A stretch of DNA of 64,000 nucleotides, taken from contig NZ_BBZI01000005.1 of assembly GCF_008974245.1 (NCBI RefSeq), forward strand, positions 220,180 to 284,179, written 5' to 3'. Shown in pieces: positions 8,169 through 17,114 of this stretch (the stretch's first letter is position 1; every line of letters begins with the position of its first letter). Source of the stretch: Streptomyces abyssomicinicus (lineage in GTDB: Bacteria > Actinomycetota > Actinomycetes > Streptomycetales > Streptomycetaceae). A program made the position numbers and the translations under genes. The notes under the pieces are model-generated. The model was not told where the DNA came from, ran no database searches, and saw nothing but the letters and a program-made list of their open reading frames with translations.

Positions 8169-9386
8169 ATGCCATCCGAAATCCGCGAGCCCATGCGCCA
8201 TGCCGCTATGCGGGAACGGAACCTGGCCGTGCTGCTCCGTGTCATCGCCGCGCACCAGCCGGTCACCCGGGCCCGGCTCGCCGCGCTCACCGGCTTCACC
8301 AAGACCACCGTCTCCAACCTCATCGCGGTGCTCGCCGAAGCCGGTCTCGTGCATGACGGCGACATGCTGCACGAAGGGGACCGGGGACGACCCGGTATCG
8401 GCGTGGCGGTCAACGGCGCGGGCGCCGCGGGACTCGGGCTCGAAGTGAACGTCGACTACCTGGCCGCGGCCGTGCTCGACCTCGGCCGCCGGGTGCGCTA
8501 CCGGCTGCTGGTCGCGGCGGACAACCGGGGCCGCGAGCCCGGCGAGATCGCCGTCGCGCTGGCCCGCCTGGCCCGGCAGGCCGCGGACGCCGCGGCGGAA
8601 CAGGGCCTGCCGGTGATCGGGGCGACCGTGGCACTGCCCGGCATGATCGACCGCACCGGGATGTTCCGCGCCCCCAACTTCCCCTGGCACGACGTCCCGG
8701 CCGCCGCCTTCACCGACCTCGGCCTGTCCGCGCTGAAGCTGCCGACCAGGGCCGAGAACGAGGCGAACCTGGCGGCGCTCGGTGAACTGTGGTTCGGCGC
8801 CGGGCGCGCCGACCTCGGCGACTTCGTGCACGTGTCGGGAGAGATAGGCATCGGCGCGGGCGTGGTGCTGGGCGGCCGGGTGTTCCAGGGAGCGCACGGC
8901 TACGCCGGGGAACTGGGCCACCTCCAGGTGGATCCGGCCGGTGAGCCGTGCGCCTGCGGCGCGCGCGGCTGCCTGGAGCGCGTCGCGGGCCGGGACGCCA
9001 TCCTGCGCGCCGCCGGCATCGGCGAATCGCTCGCCGACAACGCCGTCGCCGGGCCGCTGGAACCGCTGACGGCGCTGACCACGCTGCTGGACACCGGCGA
9101 CAAGGCGGCCACCGAGGCGGTGGGCCGGGCCGGCGACGCGCTGGGCCGGGCGCTGACCGCCGTGGTCAAGGTGCTCGACCCGGACACGATCGTGCTCGGC
9201 GGGGTGTTCTCCGCGCTCGCCCGGTGGACCACGCCCTCGGTGGAGGCGGCGCTGCGGGCCGGCGGGCTCTACGGGCAGGTCCCCGCGGTCGTGGTGTCGT
9301 CGCTGGGCGAGAACGCGGCCGTGCTCGGCGCCGCGGGCCAGGTCATCGAGACCGTCCACGCCGACCCCGCGCTGCTGCTGCGCTGA
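8169..9386 (+). CDS. ROK-family transcriptional repressor (XylR/NagC type)
   Basis: A 405-residue sugar-responsive regulator. Residues about 15-75 form a MarR-like winged helix (TRARLAALTGFTKTTVSNLI). Residues about 85-395 are the ROK sugar-kinase-like domain with GYAGELGHLQVD and the zinc-binding motif CACGARGCLE. Such proteins bind operators near sugar genes and are released by the sugar or its phosphate. It is isolated, with a hairpin on each side. A plausible target is the xylA/GH3 sugar run 11 kb away, but no shared operator was found. The ATG at 8169 is assumed to be leaderless; ATG 8193 is an alternative that keeps the HTH. Confidence 0.88.
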   Translation: MPSEIREPMRHAAMRERNLAVLLRVIAAHQPVTRARLAALTGFTKTTVSNLIAVLAEAGLVHDGDMLHEGDRGRPGIGVAVNGAGAAGLGLEVNVDYLAAAVLDLGRRVRYRLLVAADNRGREPGEIAVALARLARQAADAAAEQGLPVIGATVALPGMIDRTGMFRAPNFPWHDVPAAAFTDLGLSALKLPTRAENEANLAALGELWFGAGRADLGDFVHVSGEIGIGAGVVLGGRVFQGAHGYAGELGHLQVDPAGEPCACGARGCLERVAGRDAILRAAGIGESLADNAVAGPLEPLTALTTLLDTGDKAATEAVGRAGDALGRALTAVVKVLDPDTIVLGGVFSALARWTTPSVEAALRAGGLYGQVPAVVVSSLGENAAVLGAAGQVIETVHADPALLLR

Positions 9387-9432
9387 GGGCCGGGCGGCCG
9401 CACCCCGCGGGGTGCGGCCGCCCGGCCCTCAG
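9383..9432. terminator. 50-bp perfect palindrome, bidirectional terminator
   Basis: Two 25-bp arms meet with no spacer (left arm begins CTGAGGGCCGGGCGG, centre CCCG/CGGG). It includes the TGA of the ROK gene and lies 14 bp from the stop of the convergent Gfo/Idh/MocA gene, so it can end transcription from both sides. Confidence 0.8.
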
Positions 9433-9446
9433 CGCGGGGGCGGGCC

Positions 9447-10556
9447 TCAGCCCGCGGGCAGGTCCTCCGGGCGCGTGCCGGCGGGCACCGGGTAGGGGAG
9501 CGGGAAGCCGCTGTCCACCCGGCGGCTGTCGCCGGTCTCCGCCGCGGCGAGCAGCGCCTCCATCACGTCGAGCACGTGGTAGGCGAGTTCGGCGCCCGCC
9601 CGGTGCGGCGTCCCCGACGCGATGGCGTGCGCCATGTCCGCGACGCCGATGCCCCGGGCCCCGCCCGTGTAGCCGCCCAGCACCGGCACCTGCTGCCAGG
9701 CGGAGGCCCCGGCCCGGCGGACGCGGACGTCGCCGGTGAAACTGTTCGGGTCGGGCACCGACAGCGTGCCGTCCGTGCCGTACACCTCGATCCTGGGCAG
9801 CGTGCTGTCCCACACGTCGAAGCTCATCATGAGGGTGGTCAGCGCGCCGCCGTGGTGTTCCAGCACGCCGGTGACGTGGGTCGCCACCTCCACCGGGAAT
9901 TCCGTGCCCGCGCGCGGGCCGCCGCCGATCGTGCGGGTGCGGCGGGGAGCGGCGGACAGGCCGGTGACGCGGCGCACCGGTCCGAGCATCAGGACCAGCG
10001 CGGTCAGGTAGTACGGGCCCATGTCCAGCAGCGGACCGCCGCCCGGCCGGTAGTAGAACTCCGGGTCCGGATGCCAGAGTTCGTGGCCGGGCGTGGTCAT
10101 GAAGGCGGTCGCCGCGACGGGCGTGCCGATCTCGCCCCGCTCCACGCACACCCGCGCGGTCTGGATGCCGGTGCCCAGCACGGTGTCCGGCGCGCAGCCC
10201 ACCCGCACGCCCGCGGCCGACGCGGCGTCGAGGACCGAACGGGCCTCCCCGGTGGTCATGGCGAGCGGCTTCTCCCCGTACAGGTGCTTGCCCGCCCCGA
10301 TCGCGGCGTGGGAGACCTCCAGGTGCGCCTCGGGCGTGGTGAGGCCGAGGACCAGGTCCACCTCGTCGGAGGCGTAGAGCTCCGGCAGGCTCACCGCACG
10401 CACCCCGGGGAACCGCGCGGCCGCGGCCTCGGCGTGTTCGGCACGGCGGGTCGCCACCTGCACGGGGCGCACGTTCGGGAGCCGTGACAGCGTCCGCAGG
10501 TACTCGCCGCTGATGTTGCCGGCGCCCACCACACCGATCCGCAACGGGCCGGTCAT
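9447..10556 (-). CDS. Gfo/Idh/MocA family NAD(P)-dependent dehydrogenase
   Basis: A 369-residue oxidoreductase. The Rossmann fingerprint is GVVGAGNISG (residues 8-17), and the family motif is GEKPLA with the conserved Lys. The C-terminal alpha/beta domain starts with the YYRPGGGPLLDMGPY segment. Family members oxidise or reduce a CHOH group of sugars or cyclitols with NAD(P). Start ATG 10556 has AGGAGGAG 5 bp upstream. It is the last gene of the long minus-strand run, 79 bp behind a second, clearly different family member. Two such enzymes in one operon fit oxidation and re-reduction (epimerisation) of a sugar or cyclitol. Substrate unknown. Confidence 0.88.
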   Translation of the reverse strand: MTGPLRIGVVGAGNISGEYLRTLSRLPNVRPVQVATRRAEHAEAAAARFPGVRAVSLPELYASDEVDLVLGLTTPEAHLEVSHAAIGAGKHLYGEKPLAMTTGEARSVLDAASAAGVRVGCAPDTVLGTGIQTARVCVERGEIGTPVAATAFMTTPGHELWHPDPEFYYRPGGGPLLDMGPYYLTALVLMLGPVRRVTGLSAAPRRTRTIGGGPRAGTEFPVEVATHVTGVLEHHGGALTTLMMSFDVWDSTLPRIEVYGTDGTLSVPDPNSFTGDVRVRRAGASAWQQVPVLGGYTGGARGIGVADMAHAIASGTPHRAGAELAYHVLDVMEALLAAAETGDSRRVDSGFPLPYPVPAGTRPEDLPAG

Positions 10557-10635
10557 GTCGTCTCCTCCTGTGATCGGCGGGGGTTCGTCCGGGCAGGGAG
10601 CGTACCGGGGCCGGCGGCCGGCCGGACCGCCCCGG

Positions 10636-11829
10636 TCACGGGGCCGCCGTACCGCTGAGGGCGGAGGCGATCGCCGGCTTGAGGTCGAGGGGGACGGGGA
10701 GCGTCACGTCCTCCATGGCGCCCCGGCCCTCCGAGAGCCGCAGACTGACGTCGAGCACGTGCAGACACAGGTCGGCGCTCAGGAAGGGCGCCTCGCCCCT
10801 GAGGGCCGCCGCGGCGAGGTCGGCCACGCCCGCGCCGACGGTGAGGTCGTGGGTGTCGGTGTAGCGGTGCCGGGCGGGCGGCGCCACGAAGGGCAGCTGC
10901 TCGGGTTCGCCGAGGTACGCGTTGGTCTTGCCGTTCGTCCTGACGTGCCGCCGCAGCGAGACCGGGGCGGAGGCCTGCCACACGTCGCCCACCGACAGCA
11001 CCCCCCGGTCGCCGACGACCATGAGGGACAGGTCGGCCGGGGCCACCCAGCCGATGCTGAGCCGGCACACGGCGCCGCTCGCGAACTCCAGGAACCCCAG
11101 GGAGACGTCCGGGGCCGGCTCGCTCCCCTCCGGCCACTCCCCGCCCAGCTGGAGCGAGGTGTGCGCCGCCATGCGGACCACCGGGCCCAGCATCGCCACC
11201 AGCCAGCTGAGCTGGTAGCCCGCGTGCTCCATGACACAGCCGTTGGCGACCTCGTCCCGGTAGGGCCACGGCACCCCGCGCCGGCTCCGCCACTGGGTGT
11301 ACGGCATGAAGGCGAGCGCGCCCATGTCGAGCGAGGCGTGCACCAGGCGCGGTGTGCCGATCAGCCCGTCGCCGACGGCCCGCAGCAGCGTCTGCGCGGA
11401 CCGGCTGAAGACGGTCGACGGAGCGCTCGACAGCAGGAGCCCGCGCTCCCGCGCCAGTTCGACGAGTTCCGCGGCCTCCTCGTAGGTCGACGCCAGCGGC
11501 TTCTCCGAGTAGACGTGCTTGCCGGCCAGCAGCGCCGCCCTGGTCACGCGGTAGTGCTCCGACACGGGCGTCAGGTTCACCACCACGGCGCAGCCCGGGT
11601 CGTCCAGCACCTCGTCGAAGCCGTCGAAGACGCGCCCGCCGTACTCACCGGTGAACGTCGCCGCGCGCTCCGGCACCAGGTCGAACGCGCCCCTGACCTC
11701 GACATGGGGGTAGTTGGGCATGGTGGCGCCGTAGAAGTCCGCGGCGTACCCGCAGCCGACGAAGACCACTCCGACCGTCTCGTGGGACGTCTCCGGCGCA
11801 CGGCCGGTCTGCTCGCTGTCGTTCGTCAT
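10636..11829 (-). CDS. Gfo/Idh/MocA family dehydrogenase, second copy
   Basis: A 397-residue protein. The Rossmann loop GCGYAA at residues ~25-30 is less canonical than in its neighbour. YSEKPLAST carries the EKP motif, and the C-terminal domain has the family's HAGYQLSWL segment. Start ATG 11829 has GGAGGG 4 bp upstream; a longer reading would overlap the GMC gene. It shares little beyond motifs with the 9447-10556 protein, so the pair did not arise by recent duplication. It lies between the GMC oxidoreductase (38 bp gap) and the first Gfo enzyme, consistent with sequential oxidation chemistry on one metabolite. Confidence 0.86.
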   Translation of the reverse strand: MTNDSEQTGRAPETSHETVGVVFVGCGYAADFYGATMPNYPHVEVRGAFDLVPERAATFTGEYGGRVFDGFDEVLDDPGCAVVVNLTPVSEHYRVTRAALLAGKHVYSEKPLASTYEEAAELVELARERGLLLSSAPSTVFSRSAQTLLRAVGDGLIGTPRLVHASLDMGALAFMPYTQWRSRRGVPWPYRDEVANGCVMEHAGYQLSWLVAMLGPVVRMAAHTSLQLGGEWPEGSEPAPDVSLGFLEFASGAVCRLSIGWVAPADLSLMVVGDRGVLSVGDVWQASAPVSLRRHVRTNGKTNAYLGEPEQLPFVAPPARHRYTDTHDLTVGAGVADLAAAALRGEAPFLSADLCLHVLDVSLRLSEGRGAMEDVTLPVPLDLKPAIASALSGTAAP

Positions 11830-11867
11830 GTGCCCTCCGCGGGTCCGTCGGTCGGCGTCACGTGTGA

Positions 11868-13442
11868 TCAGTACTCCCCGTCCCGCAGCAGTCCCGCCGC
11901 GAAGCGTCCCGCTCTCGCCGCGAGCGCCATGATGGTGAGGGTGGGGTTCTGCCAGCCGCCGGACGGGAAGCAGGCGCCGTCGGCGACGAGGACGTTCGGC
12001 GCGTCCCAGCAGCGGTTGTGCGGGTCCAGGACGGAATCGGCCGGGGAGGCCCCCATGCGGACGGTCCCCAGGTCGTGGACGTTGCCTCCCGGCGCGGTGA
12101 GCGCACCGGCGACGGCGAGGTCCTTCAGACCGGCGACCGAGGCGGCCAGCTCGATCTCCCGTCGCATCAGGGCGTACATCCGCTCCTCGTGCGGCCCGTA
12201 ACCGCACTCGACGACCGGCACCGGAACACCCCACCGGTCCCGCCGGTCGCCGAGCCGCACCCGGTTGTCCCAGGAGGGCAGCATCTCCCCCTGGGCGTCG
12301 ATGCCGCCCAGGGCCGCGCCGTTCGCGACGCGCCGCTGGAGGGACACCCACAGGGCGAAGGGGCGGACGTCGCCGCCCTGCGGCTGCGGCGGGGGCACGA
12401 GCAGGCCGCACTGGCGTCCCGTCCACGGCTGCGCGGCGTCCGGCGAACACCCCTCGAGGACGCCCGTGGAGGTGAGCAGCGGATGGTCCATCAGACCGCG
12501 CCCCAGCCAGCCGCTGCTGTTGCCGAGCCCCCGCGGGTGGCGCGGGCCGTGCGAGTTCAGCATCAGCCGAGCGGTCTCGATGGTGCCGCCGCACAGGAGG
12601 ACGACGCGGGCGCGGACCGCGTGCCGGACCCCGGTGGTGACGTCCACGTACCGCACGCCGGTCGCCCGGCCGTTCACCGGGTCGGCGGTCACCTCGGTGA
12701 CGCGGGCGTGCGGACGCAGCACCATCCGCCCGGTCCGCTCCGCCGCGGCGAGGGCGCCGGCCTGGACCGAAAACCCCGGCCAGCCCCCGGCGCCCGGGTC
12801 GGCCGGCACGTACCGCACCGGCACGGGCCGCGTCCCCGGCCGCCGGTAGGACCGCCGGAAGTCCGACTCGGCGGGGGTCAGCACCGGCGGCTCACCCCGG
12901 AACCGCCCGTGGGGGAGCTGCGGGAGGTCCTCCTCCGGCGTTCCCCGCAGCCCGAGGAGTTCCTCGACGCGGTCGTAGGCGCCGGCGAGATCCTCGTAGC
13001 GGACCGGCCAGCGCAGCGAGGCCCCGTCGACGTCGGCGGCCTCCGTCTCGAACCGGGACAGACGCAGCGCCGACCCGCCCCAGACCAGTGACCGGCCGCC
13101 GACCTGCATGCCCCGGATCCAGGTGTAGGACCGGTCGGGCGGCGTCTCGTAGGCGTGCTCCACGTCGTCGACGAAGAGGTGCGGCCCACGCGGCCGGAAA
13201 TGGAAGTGGCCGCTCTGGACGGGCTGACGGGGCCAGGAGGCGCCGTCGTCGCCGCCCGCGGCCGCGGCGTACGAGACGGCGCGGTCCGGTATCTCCTCGG
13301 CCCGGCGCGGGGGACCGGCCTCGAGGACCAGGGTCCTCACCCCCGCCTCCGTCAGCTCCTTCGCGGCCCAGGAACCGGCGAACCCGGAGCCGACGACGAC
13401 GGCGTCGTACCCCTCACCCGGTGCGGCCTCGATGTCGTTCAC
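11868..13442 (-). CDS. GMC-family FAD-dependent oxidoreductase
   Basis: A 524-residue flavoenzyme. The N-terminal dinucleotide motif is VVVGSGFAGSW, then GGRSLVWGGSA (flavin-attachment region) and, near the C-terminus, NVHDLGTVRMG and the WQNPTLTIMALA segment that carries the catalytic His/Asn in glucose-methanol-choline oxidoreductases. The set resembles pyranose-2-oxidase and sugar dehydrogenase members. Start is GTG 13442, with GGGAGCAG upstream. It has no Tat signal and is probably cytoplasmic, unlike many periplasmic GMC dehydrogenases. In this operon it may oxidise a ring hydroxyl so that a Gfo enzyme can reduce or further modify it. Confidence 0.88.
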   Translation of the reverse strand: MNDIEAAPGEGYDAVVVGSGFAGSWAAKELTEAGVRTLVLEAGPPRRAEEIPDRAVSYAAAAGGDDGASWPRQPVQSGHFHFRPRGPHLFVDDVEHAYETPPDRSYTWIRGMQVGGRSLVWGGSALRLSRFETEAADVDGASLRWPVRYEDLAGAYDRVEELLGLRGTPEEDLPQLPHGRFRGEPPVLTPAESDFRRSYRRPGTRPVPVRYVPADPGAGGWPGFSVQAGALAAAERTGRMVLRPHARVTEVTADPVNGRATGVRYVDVTTGVRHAVRARVVLLCGGTIETARLMLNSHGPRHPRGLGNSSGWLGRGLMDHPLLTSTGVLEGCSPDAAQPWTGRQCGLLVPPPQPQGGDVRPFALWVSLQRRVANGAALGGIDAQGEMLPSWDNRVRLGDRRDRWGVPVPVVECGYGPHEERMYALMRREIELAASVAGLKDLAVAGALTAPGGNVHDLGTVRMGASPADSVLDPHNRCWDAPNVLVADGACFPSGGWQNPTLTIMALAARAGRFAAGLLRDGEY

Positions 13443-13525
13443 AGTCCAGCTGCTCCCGTCGGTACGTGTCGGGGGTCAGGCGACCCGTGCGCGTCGCCCG
13501 CGGACGGAGTGCCTCGGGCGCGCGG

Positions 13526-14170
13526 TCACGCCGGATCGCCGGGGTGCGAGGGCAGCCACCGGATCGGCCCGGCGATGCCCGTGTGGTGCGGCGTGACGAG
13601 TCCCTCGTGGAAGCGCGACGCGGGGATCACCCGGAAGTCGAAGCTGACCCGGGTCCGCAACGAGACGTTGCGCTGGTTGCCGTGCTTGAGGTTCGCGCTG
13701 TCGAAGGCGAGCATCTGGCCGTAGCGCATGGGGTGCGCGCGGAAGTCCTCGGCTCCCTCGCTCGACTCGACCCACAGGCTGTTCTCCGCCGTGATGTCCG
13801 TCAGCGGCACCCAGAACGTGATCTCGCAGTCGTTGTGGCCGCCGCTGCGGTCGCGGTGGAAGCTGCCGACCCCGTGGCGGCCGGGCAGCTGGATGCGCCA
13901 GTTCGGCACGTGCTGGTAGCGGACCTCCTCCCCGACCAGCTCGGTGATCACCGACCGGACGAACTCCCGGTACAGCACGGAGATCGTCTCGATGCCGTAG
14001 AGCTTCTGGTGCATCGCGGAGGCCTGGTCGCCGAAGCCCGGCTGCTCCTCGCCCTCGGGGGCGTGGACGTCGTGCCAGTGGGCGAGGTCCGCCACGCCGG
14101 TGGCCGCGCGGGTCGCGCCCGCGAAGTCGAACCGCCGCGTGTCGTAGGGGATGATCAGCTTGTTGAGCAC
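13526..14170 (-). CDS. StrG-like 2-oxoglutarate/Fe(II)-dependent oxygenase
   Basis: A 214-residue protein of the phytanoyl-CoA-dioxygenase-like family, resembling StrG-type proteins of aminoglycoside clusters. The FHRD segment gives the His-x-Asp iron ligands, LKHGNQRN the distal His, and TRVSFDFRV a likely Arg for 2-oxoglutarate. Start is GTG 14170 with a perfect GGAGGAG 4 bp upstream, lying inside the 3' end of the glycosyltransferase gene (16-bp overlap), so translation is probably coupled. Function in StrG-like proteins is not settled; hydroxylation or oxidation of a sugar/cyclitol intermediate is the likely reading. Confidence 0.78.
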   Translation of the reverse strand: MLNKLIIPYDTRRFDFAGATRAATGVADLAHWHDVHAPEGEEQPGFGDQASAMHQKLYGIETISVLYREFVRSVITELVGEEVRYQHVPNWRIQLPGRHGVGSFHRDRSGGHNDCEITFWVPLTDITAENSLWVESSEGAEDFRAHPMRYGQMLAFDSANLKHGNQRNVSLRTRVSFDFRVIPASRFHEGLVTPHHTGIAGPIRWLPSHPGDPA

Positions 14171-15579
14171 GAGTCTCCTCCGTGGTCGCTGTCGGGAGCA
14201 ATCGTGAAACGGGGCTCGAAACCGATGAGATGGCTCAGCTGCAGGTCGACGCCGCCGATGTTGCTGAAGTCCTCACCGTGGAACAGGCTCTTGCGGACGA
14301 ACGCCGCGGTCTTGGCCCGGTAGCGCGAGCGGGCCAGCAGGACGGCCAGCGTGGCCAGGTACCGCGGAGTGCCCCTGCGGTGCAGGGCGGTGAAGGACCG
14401 GCGCAGCCCGGTGATCATCTCGTCCGCGGCGGCCCGGTCGGGCGGGACGTCCAGGTCGCGCATGCGCAGCCGGTCGAGGAAGGCCCGCTGGACGGCGGTC
14501 GGTTCCAGGTCGGCGGCGTCCTGGGTCTCCCCGTGGACGAGCCCCAGCAGCAGCTCGTCGTGATCGGCGTAGAACTGGTGGCCCTTCCCGGCGGGCGGGA
14601 AGGCCCCGGAGACGAGCAGGTCGGCCGCGTGGGCGACGTCGACGTCGCCCAGCCGGGCCGCGAGGTGGGTGGTGAAGTCGGTGTCCTCGCGCAGGACGGT
14701 GGGCAGCAGCGACTCCGACGGCAGCAGCTCGGAGGCGGCCGCGTGCGTGGAGGCCATGACCGGTGTCCCGATGTACGACGCCTCCACCAGGACCCGTCCG
14801 AAGGTCTCCAGGGAGGAGGTGCTGGGGAAGAACAGCACGTCCATCTCCTGGTAGTCCCGCCACAGCCGGGCCCGGTCCACCGGCGGTCGCCAGCTGTAGC
14901 CCGCCGGCGGAGGCGGTGCGTCCGGGTCCGGCCGGCCGCTCCGCGGGTCCTCGCCGATCGCCACCGTCTCGAACGCCCCGGGGGCGCGCCGGGCGAGTTC
15001 CCGCTGGAGGGCCACCGCCTGGGCGTGGTTCTTGTCGTCGGTGAGCCGCCCGACGAAGCCGACGCGGGTGGGACCGCCGCTGCCCGAACCGGTCCACGAC
15101 CCGGCCAGCTCGCCGGGGAACCAGCGCAGGAGCGGGTAGCAGACGGCCTGCCGGGAGGCGGCCAGTTGCGGGAACAGCCTGGTGTAGAGCGCCAGCGAGT
15201 AGCGCGAGGAGTGGTAGAGCACGTCGTCGGGGCGCAGGTAGGGAGCCGAGAGCGCCTCCTGCTGGAGATAGCCGTTCCACAGCGCGGTGCGCGCGTCCCG
15301 GACGATCCTGAAGTCGAGCCCGAGCCGCTCGCGCAGATGGAAGTAGAGGTAGGCGTGCGGGCCCACCGTCGCGACCACCACGTCGCAGCCCGTCAGGGCC
15401 TCCCGCGCCGCCTCGTCGCTGCGGAACAGCTCCACGAAGTCGTGGGGCCTGGCCCGGACGTCCGGGCTCTCGCCCAGCAGGCGGCCGACCTCCGTGTAGG
15501 CGAAGTTCGCGCCGTCCTTGCCGGGGTGGCCGGCGTAGCTGCGGAAGCGGTGGAAGCCGGTGACCGGTCCCCGTGGCAT
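14155..15579 (-). CDS. Glycosyltransferase, GT4-like
   Basis: A 474-residue GT-B-fold enzyme. A cytosolic N-terminal domain ends near residue 160. The nucleotide-sugar-binding domain starts at VGFVGRLTDDKNH (the GT4 G-G-R-x-x-x-K region) and holds the helix SSLETFGRVLVEA, where the family's E-x7-E acid residues lie. The last ~120 residues are a basic, helix-rich extension with no recognised motif. Start ATG 15579 has AGGAAAGG upstream. It is 37 bp behind the SHMT-like gene and overlaps the StrG-like gene. It probably attaches a sugar to the product of this pathway, or builds its disaccharide core. Confidence 0.82.
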   Translation of the reverse strand: MPRGPVTGFHRFRSYAGHPGKDGANFAYTEVGRLLGESPDVRARPHDFVELFRSDEAAREALTGCDVVVATVGPHAYLYFHLRERLGLDFRIVRDARTALWNGYLQQEALSAPYLRPDDVLYHSSRYSLALYTRLFPQLAASRQAVCYPLLRWFPGELAGSWTGSGSGGPTRVGFVGRLTDDKNHAQAVALQRELARRAPGAFETVAIGEDPRSGRPDPDAPPPPAGYSWRPPVDRARLWRDYQEMDVLFFPSTSSLETFGRVLVEASYIGTPVMASTHAAASELLPSESLLPTVLREDTDFTTHLAARLGDVDVAHAADLLVSGAFPPAGKGHQFYADHDELLLGLVHGETQDAADLEPTAVQRAFLDRLRMRDLDVPPDRAAADEMITGLRRSFTALHRRGTPRYLATLAVLLARSRYRAKTAAFVRKSLFHGEDFSNIGGVDLQLSHLIGFEPRFTIAPDSDHGGDSCSTS

Positions 15580-15616
15580 GTGAGTACCGCCTTTCCTGCT
15601 GTCGGTCCCGGCCGGA

Positions 15617-16891
15617 TCAGACGTCGTGGCCCGCGACCGCGGGCACGGCCAGGTCGGCGAGCGCGTCGTCGGGGCGGGGCCGTGTGCGCAGCGCGTCCGC
15701 GCGCTTGCGCAGGAGGGTGATCCGGGTCTCGTCCCACTCCTCGGCGCGCAGCGCGGTCAGCAGGATGTCCGCGAGCTCGCGGACGTCGTCCTCGTCGAAA
15801 CCGCGCGAGGTGATCGTCGGTGTGCCCAGGCGCAGTCCGCTGGCGACGAAGGGGGGCCGCGGGTCGTCGGGCAGCATGTTCCGGTTGGAGAGGATCCCCA
15901 GGTCCTCGAGCCGCCCCTCGGCATCGCGGCCGGTCAGCGCGGTGCGGGTGAGGTCCACGACCAGCAGGTGCGTGTCGGTGCCGCCGGTCACCAGGTCGAG
16001 ACCGCCGTCCAGCAGCAGACCGGCGAGGAGCCGCGCGTTGCCCACGACGCGCTCCTGGTAGGCGCGGAAGCCGGGGGTCGAGGCGTCGTGGAGGGTGGCC
16101 GCGAGCGAGACCAGGCCGGCCATGCCGACGGAGGACTGCAGCCCGGGGAAGATCGCCGAGTCGATCCGCGCCTTCAGCGACGCGGGGCACAGGACGATCC
16201 CCCCGCGGGTGCCGCGCAGCGTCTTCTCCACCGACGTGGTCACCACGGTTCCCGGGTAGGCGCACGGGTTGTCGTGGAGCCCGGCCGCCACCAGCCCGGC
16301 GATGTGGGAGATGTCCGCGACGAGGGTCGCCTCCACCTCCTGGGCGATCTTGGAGAGCAGCGCGAAGTCGACGGCCCGGGGATAGGCGGAGTATCCGGCG
16401 ACGATGACGCGCGGGCGCTCCCGCCCGGCGATGGCCCGGATGTCGTCGTAGGGCAGCAGGCCGGTCCGGGCGTCGACCGTGTAGGGCACGACCCGGTACA
16501 GCTCGGAGACGAGGTGCTTGGGGTGGCCGTGCGAGAGGTGCCCGCCGGAGCCCACGGCCAGGGACATCAGGGTGTCGCCGGGCTGCATCAGGGCCCGGTA
16601 GACGGCGAGGTTGGCCAGGGAGCCGGAGACGGGCTGCACGTTGGCGTGCTCGGCGCCGAAGACGGCGCGCGCCCGGTCCGCCGCCAGCTTCTCGACCTCG
16701 TCGAAGATCGACGTGCCGGCGTAGGGCTTGCGGCCGACGTGTCCTTCGGCGGACCGGAACTGGGCGACGCCCCAGGTGCCGTTGTCGCGCGCGGCCGCGA
16801 TCGGCGCGTTGGACGCGGCGATCAGGTCGATGGATTCCAGATAATGCCGATCCTCACGGTGCAGTAAGCGCGCGAGTTCCAGATCAAGCAT
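15617..16891 (-). CDS. Divergent serine hydroxymethyltransferase-like PLP enzyme
   Basis: A 424-residue fold-type I PLP enzyme close to SHMT. Conserved: SAEGHVGRKPYAG, GGHLSHG, VADISHIAG, the Schiff-base Lys223 in VEKTLRGTRGG, and ITSRGF with the carboxylate-binding Arg. In housekeeping SHMT the residue before the lysine is His (THK); here it is Glu222. Start ATG 16891 has GAGGTG upstream; a start at 17077 would lack an RBS. Codon 9 is TTA, read by the bldA tRNA. With its divergent active site and operon position it is probably a pathway-specific aldolase or hydroxymethyltransferase, not the one-carbon enzyme GlyA. Confidence 0.82.
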   Translation of the reverse strand: MLDLELARLLHREDRHYLESIDLIAASNAPIAAARDNGTWGVAQFRSAEGHVGRKPYAGTSIFDEVEKLAADRARAVFGAEHANVQPVSGSLANLAVYRALMQPGDTLMSLAVGSGGHLSHGHPKHLVSELYRVVPYTVDARTGLLPYDDIRAIAGRERPRVIVAGYSAYPRAVDFALLSKIAQEVEATLVADISHIAGLVAAGLHDNPCAYPGTVVTTSVEKTLRGTRGGIVLCPASLKARIDSAIFPGLQSSVGMAGLVSLAATLHDASTPGFRAYQERVVGNARLLAGLLLDGGLDLVTGGTDTHLLVVDLTRTALTGRDAEGRLEDLGILSNRNMLPDDPRPPFVASGLRLGTPTITSRGFDEDDVRELADILLTALRAEEWDETRITLLRKRADALRTRPRPDDALADLAVPAVAGHDV

Positions 16892-17075
16892 CACGTCACC
16901 TCGGAGATCACGGAGTTCGGTGGGTGGTCGGCGTACGGGCTTCGTGCCGGGGGGCCGGCGACGCGGGGCCAGGGGCCCGGGATCCGCACGGTCTGCGCCC
17001 GCCCCGCACGGGACGGGCGGGGCGTGGACGGGTCGGCCGCAGGGCGGCCGAGCTAATTCATCCAGAACGTTGACC

Positions 17076-17104
17076 AATACAACAGATGATCATGAACGTG
17101 TCAA
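17076..17104 (-). promoter_or_regulatory. Promoter of the SHMT-to-Gfo operon
   Basis: On the minus strand TTGACA (17104-17099), 17-bp spacer, TGTATT (17081-17076), in a notably A/T-rich stretch between the FAD-enzyme stop and the SHMT-like start. It predicts a leader of roughly 180 nt. The -35 is a perfect match; the -10 is moderate. Confidence 0.5.
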
Positions 17105-17114
17105 TGATCTGGAC

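Noticed and set aside
6288..9359. Long open frame of 1023 codons on the minus strand opposite the MFS and ROK genes
   Set aside because: It is antisense to two clear genes, is Gly/His/Arg-rich with no motif, and reflects the codon bias of high-GC DNA.
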